This document shows positions 1 through 7,839 of a stretch of DNA of 64,000 bases, in pieces. The notes below the pieces were generated by a model. That model saw nothing but the letters and a program-made list of their open reading frames with translations. It did no database searches and was not told where the DNA came from. The position numbers were made by a program, and so were the translations under genes. Where the stretch lies: assembly GCF_003385185.1 (NCBI RefSeq), contig NZ_PQHZ01000011.1, positions 1-64,000 of the forward strand. The letters run 5' to 3'. Within the stretch, counting starts at the first letter, position 1; each line of letters opens with the position of its first letter. This stretch comes from Amycolatopsis palatopharyngis. Its GTDB lineage: Bacteria; Actinomycetota; Actinomycetes; Mycobacteriales; Pseudonocardiaceae.

Positions 1-1
1 C

Positions 2-217
2 GCCGGACTGGCGGCTCACTGGGACGCGGTGACCGAACTGGACTATTCAGTGGTCGCGGCCTTCACGATCGCCGCCCTCGCGGCGTCGGTGGCCTCGGGC
101 AGGCTTGCCGGCCGCGTGGACGCCGACCGTTTGCGCCGCTGGTTCGCCTACCTGGTGATCGCGGTCGCGGTATTCGTCGCGGTTCAGGCCCTGATCAACA
201 CCAGCGCGCTGACATGA
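2..217 (+). CDS. C-terminal end of a TauE/SafE-family sulfite/anion exporter (partial)
   Basis: The reading frame is open from the first bases of the window, so only the last 71 residues are visible. They contain two hydrophobic segments (around VVAAFTIAALAASVASG and WFAYLVIAVAVFVAVQAL) joined by a basic GRLAGRVDADRLRRW loop. This is the usual ending of TauE/SafE permeases, which export sulfite, sulfonates or related anions across the membrane. The downstream rhodanese and persulfide-dioxygenase genes on the same strand support a role in exporting an oxidised sulfur product. The start and most membrane helices lie outside the window, so the family call rests on the C-terminus and context. Confidence 0.6.
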   Translation, partial: AGLAAHWDAVTELDYSVVAAFTIAALAASVASGRLAGRVDADRLRRWFAYLVIAVAVFVAVQALINTSALT

Positions 218-244
218 GAAACCACGGAAAGGAAGGAGTGCAGG

Positions 245-562
245 ATGCAGGTCGAGGAGCTCTACCGGCGACGAAACGAGGTACAGCTGGTGGACGTGCG
301 CGAGCCCGAGGAATGGCAGGCCGGCCGCATCGAGAGCGCCCGGCACATTCCGATGGCCGAGGTGCCCACCCGGCTCACCGAGCTCGACACCACGCGGCCC
401 GTGGTGACCGTGTGCCGCAGCGGTCACCGCAGTGGACAGGCAGCCGAATTCCTGCGGCAACAGGGTTATTCCGCGGAGAACACCGACGGTGGGATGCAGG
501 CATGGCAGGAGGCCGCACTCCCCTTCACCACCCCTGACGGCAAGCCGGGAAGGGTGGCGTGA
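245..562 (+). CDS. Single-domain rhodanese (sulfurtransferase)
   Basis: This 105-residue protein is one rhodanese domain. It has the N-terminal LVDVREPEEW segment, the HIPM motif and the active-site loop CRSGHRS with the catalytic Cys at about residue 57. Rhodaneses carry a persulfide on this Cys and pass sulfane sulfur between donors such as thiosulfate or glutathione/mycothiol persulfide and acceptors such as thiols. An AAGGAAGGAG ribosome site precedes the ATG. The next gene starts 3 bp after the stop, so the two are almost certainly cotranscribed. The product is cytoplasmic with no signal peptide. Confidence 0.92.
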   Translation: MQVEELYRRRNEVQLVDVREPEEWQAGRIESARHIPMAEVPTRLTELDTTRPVVTVCRSGHRSGQAAEFLRQQGYSAENTDGGMQAWQEAALPFTTPDGKPGRVA

Positions 563-565
563 ACC

Positions 566-1963
566 ATGTGGTTCCAGCAGTTCTACCTCAACAGCCTCGG
601 ACACGCCTCCTACCTGATCGGGGACGAGAAGACCGGTCAGGCGCTGGTGTTCGACCCCCGCCGCGATGTGGAGATCTATCGACAGACGGCCCGCGACCAG
701 GGATTCCGGATCACCTACGCGTGTGATTCCCATGGGCACAACGACTACCTGTCCGGGTTAGGCGAACTGGCCGGATCCGCGCACCCGCCGCAGGTATGGG
801 GTTCAGCCGCCGGCGAGCTGAGTTACGCACACCGGCCGATCGCCGACGGCGAGCAGATCGAATTCGGCGACGTCGGCATCGAAGTGATGCACACGCCCGG
901 GCACACCCCCGAGCACATCAGCCTGCTCGTCTACGATCGCTCCGCCAGCGCCGATACCCCAGCGTTGTTGCTCTCCGGCGGGGCGCTGCTTGTCGGTGAC
1001 CTCGCCCGCCCCGACCTGCTCGGTGGCCAGGAGCAGGCCCGCCGCCACGCCGAGGTCTACTGCGACACGATCCAGACCAAGCTGCTCACGCTGCCCGACC
1101 ACGTCGAAGTGTTCCCCACACACGTGGCCGGATCACTGTGCGGCGGCAACATCGGGTCCCGCCTGTCGACCACACTCGGATACGAGAAACGCACGAACGC
1201 GACCCTGGCCGAGGTCGCCGAGAAAGACGAATTCGTGCGGCAATGCATCCGGCTGGACAACCTCCCCGCCGTGCCCCCGTACTGGCGGCGTATGCGCACC
1301 CAGAACATGGCCGGCGTCGACCCCCTCGGCGTACTCACCGAGCCACCGGCACTACCACCCGACGACGTCGCCGCTGCCCTCGACGGCGGCGCCGTCGTGC
1401 TCGACACCCGCTCGTCGGAAGCCTTCGGCGGCGGCCACATCCCCGGCGCCGTCAATGTCGGCCTCGGCTCGTCCTTCGCCACCTGGGCTGGCACCGTGCT
1501 CCCCGCCGACGCGGAGATCCTGCTCGTGCTCGACCGCTCCGGGGATTTGTGGGAGACGGTCTGGCAACTGCTGCGCATCGGCTACCGCATGCCCGTCGGG
1601 TGGCTGGCCGGGGGCATGAGCGCTTGGCGCACCTCGGCACGGCCGATCGACCGCACCCCGCAGATCACAGTGGACGAGCTGAAACGCAGGCTTGACGAGG
1701 ACGCGGTCACTCTGCTCGACGTGCGCCAGCCCGCGGAGTGGGCCGCCGGCCACGTCACCGGCGCCACGTTCATCACCGGCGCCGAACTACCCGACCGGCT
1801 CGACGAGGTCCCCGCGGACAAACCTGTCGCCGTCACGTGCGGCAGCGGCTACCGCTCGTCGGTCGCCGCCAGCCTGCTCGCGCGAGAACGCGACATCCCG
1901 GTGATCAACGTCGCCGGCGGTATGACCGCGTGGCAGCGTGCGAGCTACCCGACCACAACCTGA
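566..1963 (+). CDS. Metallo-beta-lactamase/double rhodanese protein (persulfide dioxygenase type), copy 1
   Basis: The 465-residue protein has an N-terminal metallo-beta-lactamase fold (about 1-240) followed by two rhodanese domains (about 270-350 and 365-460). Metal ligands are visible as SHGHND (His56, His58, Asp60), HTPGHT and GDLARPD. This set is typical of ETHE1/CstB-type non-heme-iron persulfide dioxygenases, which oxidise low-molecular-weight persulfides to sulfite. The first rhodanese domain lacks an active-site Cys and is probably structural. The second has CGSGYRS. CstB-like fusions can turn persulfide into thiosulfate. It lies between the single rhodanese and DUF302, and a paralogue occurs at 5172-6554. 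Confidence 0.88.
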   Translation: MWFQQFYLNSLGHASYLIGDEKTGQALVFDPRRDVEIYRQTARDQGFRITYACDSHGHNDYLSGLGELAGSAHPPQVWGSAAGELSYAHRPIADGEQIEFGDVGIEVMHTPGHTPEHISLLVYDRSASADTPALLLSGGALLVGDLARPDLLGGQEQARRHAEVYCDTIQTKLLTLPDHVEVFPTHVAGSLCGGNIGSRLSTTLGYEKRTNATLAEVAEKDEFVRQCIRLDNLPAVPPYWRRMRTQNMAGVDPLGVLTEPPALPPDDVAAALDGGAVVLDTRSSEAFGGGHIPGAVNVGLGSSFATWAGTVLPADAEILLVLDRSGDLWETVWQLLRIGYRMPVGWLAGGMSAWRTSARPIDRTPQITVDELKRRLDEDAVTLLDVRQPAEWAAGHVTGATFITGAELPDRLDEVPADKPVAVTCGSGYRSSVAASLLARERDIPVINVAGGMTAWQRASYPTTT

Positions 1964-1991
1964 CACAAGCGCTCTCTCATGGAGGACTGCG

Positions 1992-2384
1992 ATGGATTAC
2001 GCCCGTACTATTACCCTTGACCTGCCGTATGAGCAGGCCGTGCCGACGGTGAAGGAAGCCTTTCAGGAGCAGGGGTTCGGCACGCTCACCGAGATCGACG
2101 TGCAGGCCACCCTGAAGAACAAGCTCGACGCGGACATGGAGCAGTACGTCATCCTCGGTGCGTGCAATCCCCAGCTCGCGCACCGCGCCCTCGACATCGA
2201 CCGGCAAATCGGACTGCTGCTGCCCTGCAACGTCGTGGTCCGCGCCGCTGGCGACAACCAGACCCTGGTGCAGGCCCTCGACCCTCAGGTCATGGTCACC
2301 GTGCCCGAACTCGACGAGCTCCAGTCCATCGCCGACGACGCCGGACAACGCATCCACGCCGCCCTGCAGGCACTCGCTGCCTGA
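1992..2384 (+). CDS. DUF302 family protein, copy 1
   Basis: This 130-residue cytoplasmic protein begins MDYARTITLDLPYEQAV and contains ILGACNPQLAHRAL and the LLPCNVVV segment, all hallmarks of DUF302. No enzymatic activity is established for the family. It often sits beside persulfide dioxygenases and rhodaneses in sulfur-handling operons, as here, 28 bp after the preceding stop with a TGGAGG ribosome site. It has Cys in the CNPQ and LPCN positions, which could handle sulfur or metal; that is inference. It is nearly identical to the second copy at 6644-7045. Confidence 0.88.
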   Translation: MDYARTITLDLPYEQAVPTVKEAFQEQGFGTLTEIDVQATLKNKLDADMEQYVILGACNPQLAHRALDIDRQIGLLLPCNVVVRAAGDNQTLVQALDPQVMVTVPELDELQSIADDAGQRIHAALQALAA

Positions 2385-2441
2385 CCGTAGCGCAGGGGCG
2401 CCGGGAAGGACGCGACAGTTGTCCACAAGAGAGGGAACACG

Positions 2442-3002
2442 ATGACGAGTGCGGAGAGGCAGGCTCCCGTAGGCGCGGCGCCGGCAGGCCTCCAACTGCC
2501 GGGCATCGTGCTGGGCGTGGGGCTCGGCGGGTTCGTCGACGGCATCCTGTTGCACCAGCTGCTGCAATGGCATCATATGCTGACCAGCACGAACACCGAC
2601 AATATCGGAGTAGAGTACTACGATCCCGAAACGGTGTCGGGCCTGGAGATGAACACCGTCTGGGATGGCGTCTTCCACACCGTGTGCTGGCTCGCCGTCC
2701 TGCTGGGCTTGGCTATCCTGTACTCCCGGGTCACCCACAACCGCCGCCAGGTGTGGACTTCCCGCGTGCTGTGGGGCTGGATCCTGGCGGGCTGGGGCAT
2801 CTTCAATCTCGTCGAAGGTGTCCTGGACCACCACATCCTGGGGATCCATCACGTTCACGGCGGCCCTCATCAGCTGTGGTGGGACCTCGGCTTCCTCGTC
2901 ATGGGCGCGTTCCTGCTCGTCGGCGGCTACCTGCTCCAGCGCAGTGGCCGACCCGTCGACCCCCACGCTGTCAGCGGTGGGCAGGCAGGACGACATGACT
3001 GA
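2442..3002 (+). CDS. DUF2243 family integral membrane protein
   Basis: The 186-residue protein has four predicted membrane segments (around LPGIVLGVGLGGFVDGILLH, the VCWLAVLLGLAIL stretch, VLWGWILAGWGIFNLVEGV and LGFLVMGAFLLVGGYLL). Conserved membrane-facing His residues occur as HQLLQWHH and DHHILGIHHVHG. These are family features of DUF2243, whose function is unknown. It is regularly paired with CtaG-like proteins, and the His pattern suggests a heme or copper association, which is inference. The ATG follows an AAGAGAGGG ribosome site, and the stop overlaps the start of the next gene (TGATG), pointing to translational coupling with CtaG. Confidence 0.85.
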   Translation: MTSAERQAPVGAAPAGLQLPGIVLGVGLGGFVDGILLHQLLQWHHMLTSTNTDNIGVEYYDPETVSGLEMNTVWDGVFHTVCWLAVLLGLAILYSRVTHNRRQVWTSRVLWGWILAGWGIFNLVEGVLDHHILGIHHVHGGPHQLWWDLGFLVMGAFLLVGGYLLQRSGRPVDPHAVSGGQAGRHD

Positions 3003-4012
3003 TGGGCCACGACCCGCATCCACCTGATTATGGCGCAACCAGCAGTGCCATCCAGCTGCTGCTGGTCACGCTCACGCTCCTCGTCTGTGCCGGGGTCTAT
3101 CTTTACCTGGCACGGCGTGCCCGCGTGAGCAACCCGGTGCAGGGCTGGAGCCGGTGGCGCACGGCCAGTTTCCTCACCGGGCTCTTCCTGCTGGCCGTGG
3201 CGCTGCTGCCGCCGGTCGCGGCATGGGCCCACACTGACTTCCGTGGCCACATGGCGCAGCACCTGCTCATTGGAATGTATGCCCCACTCGCCCTGGTGCT
3301 TGGTGCACCTGTCACCGTGCTGCTGCGGGCCCTGCCCACGCTCCGCGGACGCCAACTGACCGCCATCCTGCACAGCCGCCCGGCCCATCTCCTGGCCCAC
3401 CCGGCAACCGCCCTGATGTTGTCCACCGGCAGCCTCGCGGTGCTGTACTTCACGCCGCTCTACACCGCGATGACGAGTCAGCCGACCGGTCACTGGCTGC
3501 TGCACGCCCACTTCCTCTTCGCTGGCTACCTGTTCGCCTACGCCATCGCCGGCCCCGACCCCGCGCCCGCGCGGCCCGGTGTCCGCACCCGGCTGGTCTA
3601 CCTCGGCTGCGCCATCGCGCTGCACGCCGTGATCTCGCAGTTGATGTACGGGGGCTTCTGGATCAACATTCACGCCCCGATCGTCGAGGTCCGGGGAGGC
3701 GCCGAGATCATGTACTACGGCGGCGACATCGCCGAACTCCTCCTCGCCGCTGCCCTCGTCGCCACCTGGCGCCCCGAACGGCACCCCGCCCCACCGCGGA
3801 CAGGCCCAGGCCGCTTGGTCACCAGCCTGAGTCGTGGCCTCAGTGGTCGTCCGCGCGAGCGCGCGGGGCCGGCCGGTGTGGGCGGAGCAGGCGGAGGTGT
3901 TCGGTGTCACCGAGCAGGTCCAGGCGCCGGTGCAGGAGTGGATTGTCGGTGGACTGGCTACGGTGGCAGGCGATGGCTTGATGGTGGCGTGTCCGGGAGA
4001 CGGGCAGGGTGA
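3002..4012 (+). CDS. CtaG-type (caa3_CtaG) cytochrome c oxidase assembly membrane protein, extended C-terminus
   Basis: This reads as a caa3_CtaG family protein with about seven membrane helices. It has an AHTDFRGHMAQHLLIGM segment, HWLLHAHFLFAGYLF and the YYGGDIAELLLAAAL ending typical of the family. Members are linked to copper delivery to cytochrome oxidase or to copper tolerance. The conserved part ends near residue 260. A further 75 Gly/Arg/Pro-rich residues run antisense through the 3' end of the PIG-L gene, so the original stop has probably been lost. The start overlaps the stop of the DUF2243 gene. A shorter functional protein is possible. Confidence 0.85.
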   Translation: MGHDPHPPDYGATSSAIQLLLVTLTLLVCAGVYLYLARRARVSNPVQGWSRWRTASFLTGLFLLAVALLPPVAAWAHTDFRGHMAQHLLIGMYAPLALVLGAPVTVLLRALPTLRGRQLTAILHSRPAHLLAHPATALMLSTGSLAVLYFTPLYTAMTSQPTGHWLLHAHFLFAGYLFAYAIAGPDPAPARPGVRTRLVYLGCAIALHAVISQLMYGGFWINIHAPIVEVRGGAEIMYYGGDIAELLLAAALVATWRPERHPAPPRTGPGRLVTSLSRGLSGRPRERAGPAGVGGAGGGVRCHRAGPGAGAGVDCRWTGYGGRRWLDGGVSGRRAG

Positions 4013-4577
4013 GGTCGACCAAGTCAGGCGGTGAGCCAACCAGGGGGCTGCCGAACTCCGGGTTGAGCTGGTCGGCGACCTGGGCCGGTAACGTCCAGCC
4101 GAGGACGGGCAGACCCAGATGGTCGGCGGTGGCCAGGGCAGCTTCGGTGGCACGGACGTGGTCGGGGTGGGACGTCACGCCGGTGGTGTCGAACGCCAGC
4201 AGGTAGGTCGGTCTCACCTCGGCGGCCAGCGACTCGACGTGACCGGCGAGTTCGTCCACGGACACGTCGGTCAGGCCTCCGTCGGGGTAGTCCAGCAGGA
4301 CGCTGCGCTTGACACCGAGTACTGTGGCCGCCGCGTCCAGCTCGTCGGCCCGTAATGCGCCCAGATCGGCGTGCTCTCCGCCCAGGGTGGAGGCCTCACC
4401 GTGGGTGAAACACAGCACCGTCACCGACGTTCCCGCAGTGGCCAAGTGGTCGAGCACCGCGCCAAGTCCGAACGATTCGTCGTCCGGGTGCGCGACCACC
4501 GCGAGCACGGTGTCTGCCGCGTCGAGCAGGTCACGGGCCTGCTCTTCCCTGCTTCTTGCTTGCGCATCCTGTCCCAT
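3840..4577 (-). CDS. PIG-L/LmbE family N-deacetylase
   Basis: The 245-residue cytoplasmic protein carries the zinc-binding motif AHPDDESFGLG near the N-terminus and a SHPDHVRA motif in the second half. Both are diagnostic for the PIG-L/LmbE fold, which includes the mycothiol enzymes MshB and Mca. MshB makes, and Mca recycles, the low-molecular-weight thiol of actinobacteria. A role in thiol metabolism therefore fits the sulfur genes on both sides, but the exact substrate cannot be read from sequence. The frame continues upstream, but the ATG at 4577 matches the family N-terminus. The 3' end overlaps the CtaG reading frame by 173 bp in convergent orientation. Confidence 0.88.
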   Translation of the reverse strand: MGQDAQARSREEQARDLLDAADTVLAVVAHPDDESFGLGAVLDHLATAGTSVTVLCFTHGEASTLGGEHADLGALRADELDAAATVLGVKRSVLLDYPDGGLTDVSVDELAGHVESLAAEVRPTYLLAFDTTGVTSHPDHVRATEAALATADHLGLPVLGWTLPAQVADQLNPEFGSPLVGSPPDLVDLTLPVSRTRHHQAIACHRSQSTDNPLLHRRLDLLGDTEHLRLLRPHRPAPRARADDH

Positions 4578-4586
4578 ACCACCGTT

Positions 4587-4602
4587 GTACGCCCGGGGGT
4601 AT
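4587..4602 (-). promoter_or_regulatory. Possible CsoR/CstR-type operator upstream of the PIG-L gene
   Basis: On the minus strand the sequence reads ATACCCCCGGGCGTAC, an imperfect inverted repeat of the ATACCC...GGGTAT pattern bound by CsoR-family repressors. It lies about 10 bp before the PIG-L start. The right half is degenerate (GCGTAC), so this is weaker than the site at 4671-4686. Co-regulation with the divergent thioredoxin gene is inferred. Confidence 0.4.
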
Positions 4603-4660
4603 GTCGCCGCCAGCTGAACGACCGCGCGGTCGATACGTGGAATGCCAGCCACTGCGAGAC

Positions 4661-4686
4661 TGTTATAATACCCAGGGGGGTATGAG
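4661..4686 (+). promoter_or_regulatory. Extended -10 promoter overlapped by a CsoR/CstR-like operator
   Basis: TGTTATAAT at 4661-4669 is a perfect extended -10 element. The adjoining ATACCCAGGGGGGTAT at 4671-4686 is an inverted repeat (ATACCC, spacer AGGG, GGGTAT) of the kind recognised by CsoR, RcnR and CstR repressors. CstR members sense persulfides and CsoR members sense Cu(I). The operator covers the expected transcription start of the thioredoxin gene, so a bound repressor would block initiation. No good -35 box is visible, consistent with an extended -10 promoter. The repressor gene itself is not in the window. Confidence 0.65.
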
Positions 4687-4699
4687 AAGGAGGTGCATG

Positions 4700-5056
4700 A
4701 TGGCAACAATCGAGCTGGCTAATGACACTTTTGACGAGGTCATCAGCGCGGATGGCATGGTGCTGGTGGATTTCTGGGCGGCGTGGTGCGGGCCGTGCCG
4801 ACAGTTCGCGCCGGTGTTCGAGCGCGCATCCGAGCGTCACGAGGATGTCCGGTTCGGCAAAGTGGACACTGAGGCGCAGCCGGAACTGGCGGCGCGGTTC
4901 GGTATCTCCTCGATTCCCACCTTGATAGTCGCGCGTGATGGCGTGGTGCTGTATGCGCAGCCCGGTGCGCTGCCGGAGAGTGCGCTCGAGGACCTGATCG
5001 GGAAGGCCCGCGAGGTCGATATGGGCCAGGTTCGGCAAGAACTCGCCGAACAGTGA
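4700..5056 (+). CDS. Thioredoxin
   Basis: The 118-residue protein is a classical thioredoxin fold. It has VLVDFWAAWCGPC with redox Cys30 and Cys33, and the cis-proline segment SSIPTLIV. It reduces disulfides and can release sulfur from protein persulfides, so it may serve the rhodanese and persulfide dioxygenase nearby. Two in-frame ATGs are present at 4697 and 4700. The second has the better spacing from AAGGAGG. Transcription probably starts at the TATAAT/CsoR-type operator just upstream. The next gene starts 115 bp downstream on the same strand. Confidence 0.93.
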   Translation: MATIELANDTFDEVISADGMVLVDFWAAWCGPCRQFAPVFERASERHEDVRFGKVDTEAQPELAARFGISSIPTLIVARDGVVLYAQPGALPESALEDLIGKAREVDMGQVRQELAEQ

Positions 5057-5171
5057 CCGTGATGATCCGATCGCGATCGTCAGCGCGGACGCCGAGTACC
5101 CGAATCCCGTGGAGCGGGGCCTGCGACCAGACAACGTCTGAGCTGAAGATTGTGAGACGAGGAGAAGCAAG

Positions 5172-6554
5172 ATGGTAGACATCATCGCACTCGACACGCC
5201 CACGCTGGGCGACCGTAGCTACCTAGTCACCGATGGCGACGTGGCGTTCGTGGTGGACCCGCAGCGCGACATCGACCGATTCCTCACGCTCGCCCAGCAG
5301 CGGGGTGTGTGTGTCACCGACGTGTTCGAAACGCACATTCACAACGACTACGTGACCGGAGGGTTGGCACTGGCGCAGGCCACCGGAGCGGCCTACCACG
5401 TCAACGCGGCTGACACCGTGTCCTTCGATCGCCAGCCGATCAGTGACGGCGACGAGGTACAGATCGGCCCGGCGATGCGGGTACGCGCCTTGACCACCCC
5501 AGGCCATACCTTCACGCATCTGTCCTATGTGCTGGAAACCCCCGGCCGCCCACCGGCGGTGTTCACCGGCGGCTCGCTGCTCTACGGCTCGACCGGGCGG
5601 CCGGATCTGCTGGGGACCGTGCACACCGAAGAACTCGCGCACGCGCAGTACGGCTCGGCACGGAGGTTGGCCACCGAACTCCCCGACGATGCGGAAATCT
5701 ACCCCACCCACGGGTTCGGCAGCTTCTGCTCGGCCACTCAGGCACAGGGCGAGCAATCCACCATCGGCCAGGAAAAGCAGACCAACCCCGCCCTGACACA
5801 GGACGAGCAGGACTACGTCCACTCCCTGCTGCAGGGCCTGGACGACTACCCGGCCTACTACACCCACATGATGCCGCTCAACACTGCTGGGCCACAGGCG
5901 CCGGATCTGTCCCCGCCGGAGCAGGCCGACGCCCCCGAGTTGCGCCGACGCCTCGAGTCCGGTGAATGGGTGGTGGACCTGCGCACCCGGACCGCGTTCG
6001 CGGCCGGCCACGTTCCCGGCACCCTCAACTTCGGCGCCGACGGCAACTTCGTCACCTACCTCGGCTGGCTGATCCCCTGGGGCACCCCGTTGACACTGTT
6101 GGGCGACACCGCCGAGCAGGTCGCCGAGGCGCAGCGTGAACTGGTGCGCATCGGCCTCGACCGCATCGAAGCCGCGGCCACCGGCGACCCGCACGAGTGG
6201 TCCGGCGACACGCCCCTGGAGTCGTTGGCTGTCGCGGACTTCGCCGACCTGGCCACAGTGCTCCACCACCGTCCGGTCGTGGTCCTCGACGTGCGCCGCA
6301 ACCAGGAATGGGCCACCGGTCACCTGGACGGCGCCGTCCACATCCCGCTGCACGACCTACTCGACCGGCTTACCGACGTCCCCCCCGGCGAGGTATGGGT
6401 GCACTGCCGCTCCGGCTACCGTGCCTCCATCGCCGCCTCCATCCTGGCCGCCGCCGGCCGCCATGTCGTCGTGATTGACGACGACATTGACCAGGCTGCC
6501 GCAACCGGCGCCCCTTTCCGTGCCGCTGCCCAGCACAGTGCGGTGACGCGCTAA
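5172..6554 (+). CDS. Metallo-beta-lactamase/double rhodanese protein (persulfide dioxygenase type), copy 2
   Basis: This 460-residue paralogue of the 566-1963 product has the same layout: a metallo-beta-lactamase domain (THIHND with His55, His57 and Asp59, then TTPGHT and STGRPDLLG) and two rhodanese domains. The first rhodanese domain (LRTRTAFAAGHVPG) has no active Cys. The second has CRSGYRA. The family oxidises persulfides to sulfite or thiosulfate. The metal-ligand motif here is closer to the common THxH consensus than in copy 1. An AGACGAGGAGAAG ribosome site precedes the ATG. It is followed, like copy 1, by a DUF302 gene, suggesting duplication of a two-gene module. Confidence 0.9.
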   Translation: MVDIIALDTPTLGDRSYLVTDGDVAFVVDPQRDIDRFLTLAQQRGVCVTDVFETHIHNDYVTGGLALAQATGAAYHVNAADTVSFDRQPISDGDEVQIGPAMRVRALTTPGHTFTHLSYVLETPGRPPAVFTGGSLLYGSTGRPDLLGTVHTEELAHAQYGSARRLATELPDDAEIYPTHGFGSFCSATQAQGEQSTIGQEKQTNPALTQDEQDYVHSLLQGLDDYPAYYTHMMPLNTAGPQAPDLSPPEQADAPELRRRLESGEWVVDLRTRTAFAAGHVPGTLNFGADGNFVTYLGWLIPWGTPLTLLGDTAEQVAEAQRELVRIGLDRIEAAATGDPHEWSGDTPLESLAVADFADLATVLHHRPVVVLDVRRNQEWATGHLDGAVHIPLHDLLDRLTDVPPGEVWVHCRSGYRASIAASILAAAGRHVVVIDDDIDQAAATGAPFRAAAQHSAVTR

Positions 6555-6643
6555 CGGCGTTAGCCACTGGCATTGGCCGTGACCAGCGCGACCGAGTACA
6601 GCATGACACCGTTAAAGCAACCCACACGTCAAGGAAGATCATC

Positions 6644-7045
6644 ATGGATTACGCCCGGACGATCACGCTCGATCTACCGTATGAACAGGCCGTGCCGACG
6701 GTGAAGGAGGCGTTTCAGGAGCAGGGGTTCGGTATGCTCACCGAGATCGATGTGCAGGCCACGCTGAAGACCAAGCTCGACGCCGATATGGAGCCGTACG
6801 TCATCCTCGGCGCGTGCAATCCCCAACTCGCGCACCGCGCCCTCGACATCGACCGGCAAATCGGACTGCTGCTGCCCTGCAACGTCGTGGTCCGCGCCGA
6901 CGGGGACAACCAGACCGTGGTCCAGGCCCTCGATCCCCAGGTCATGGTCACCGTGCCCGAACTCGACCAACTTCAGCCCATCGCCGACGAAGCCGGACAA
7001 CGCATCAACACCGCCCTCGACGCTCTGACCCACCGCAGCGTTTAG
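6644..7045 (+). CDS. DUF302 family protein, copy 2
   Basis: The 133-residue protein matches the first DUF302 copy (1992-2384) almost residue for residue, differing mainly at scattered positions and in the last dozen residues. It keeps the CNPQLAHRAL and LLPCNVVVRA segments. Function is unknown. Its place immediately after the second persulfide-dioxygenase-type gene mirrors the first copy, so the pair (dioxygenase, DUF302) probably arose by duplication and the copies have diverged little. Nucleotide identity over long stretches also makes this a possible site for homologous recombination. Confidence 0.88.
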   Translation: MDYARTITLDLPYEQAVPTVKEAFQEQGFGMLTEIDVQATLKTKLDADMEPYVILGACNPQLAHRALDIDRQIGLLLPCNVVVRADGDNQTVVQALDPQVMVTVPELDQLQPIADEAGQRINTALDALTHRSV

Positions 7046-7109
7046 CGGTGCCTCGGACCGTGAAACCCGCAGAGGCGACGCAAGCACGGGCGACTGGAGT
7101 GTGACGACC

Positions 7110-7328
7110 ATGATGGACGGTTCCATGATGGGCTGGTTCTGGCTCTGGCCAGTACTCCTGCTGATCGGACTAGCCCTGCTGGCCTACCTGATCTACCGGC
7201 TCATGCAGGACCGACACGGCGGTGCCCAAGAGGGCACCTCCTCCGCGCACCGGATCCTCGACGAGCGATATGCCCGCGGCGAGATCGACGAGCAGGAGTA
7301 CCGCAGCCGACGAACCGACCTGAACTGA
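7110..7328 (+). CDS. Small SHOCT-domain membrane protein
   Basis: The 72-residue protein has one N-terminal membrane helix (WFWLWPVLLLIGLALLAYLI) followed by a short linker and a C-terminal SHOCT motif (RILDERYARGEIDEQEY). SHOCT domains mediate oligomerisation of small membrane proteins in actinobacteria and no enzyme activity is known. A GGAG box about 10 bases upstream favours the ATG at 7110 (or 7113) over an upstream GTG. It is on the same strand as the sulfur genes and probably belongs to the same transcript. Confidence 0.72.
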   Translation: MMDGSMMGWFWLWPVLLLIGLALLAYLIYRLMQDRHGGAQEGTSSAHRILDERYARGEIDEQEYRSRRTDLN

Positions 7329-7395
7329 GCCAATCAATCAACCGACACCAGCCATTGTGCTGCCGTCAAGGACAGCCGGAACGTGGAGTATGACC

Positions 7396-7527
7396 ATGAA
7401 ACCTCCCAGATTTCCGTTGATGCCACTACTGCCCATGGGGATGATTGCTGCCCTCGTCGTCCCCAACGTGCTAGTACTTCGGAGGCTTCGCGCTCTCGAA
7501 ATCCGCTTGCCCGATCTGGCGCAGTAG
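7396..7527 (+). CDS. Possible 43-residue membrane peptide
   Basis: A short frame begins MKPPRFPLMPLLPMGMIAALVV and continues into a basic LRRLRALEIRLP tail, giving one membrane helix with a positively charged end. GGAG lies 8 bases before the ATG. Only the translation start, the single hydrophobic segment and the position after the SHOCT gene support it as a gene. No family is recognised. Confidence 0.4.
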   Translation: MKPPRFPLMPLLPMGMIAALVVPNVLVLRRLRALEIRLPDLAQ

Positions 7528-7839
7528 CGGTACCGAAACCCAGGCACCCTGTGCTTGTTAACCCGGCGTCACCGTAGCCAAAACCCCGGGCTGAATTACA
7601 TTGGCTCGCACGCCGTGTCTTGCAGACGACGCTGATGTCCACGAATTACGGCGGCCGGTGTCTCGGACCGGGACCTCCCCCGTCAGCTCGCGCTACGATT
7701 GATGGTCGGAACGCCCCAGCAGTGAGGCGCCTACTCGTGCCATCCCTCGTTCGAGCAAGCCGAGTACGGCAATGGTTTGAGCAGGCCTGCGAAGGGAAAC
7801 CCGGTGGACCAGCAATCAGTAGGCGATAGAGGAGACGTC

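Noticed and set aside
47..739. Long open frame on the minus strand opposite the rhodanese genes
   Set aside because: High-GC shadow of the rhodanese and MBL genes; no family motifs and no ribosome site.
2927..4153. Long minus-strand frame opposite DUF2243/CtaG
   Set aside because: Shadow frame of the real CtaG and PIG-L genes; sequence has no domain signature and runs through both.
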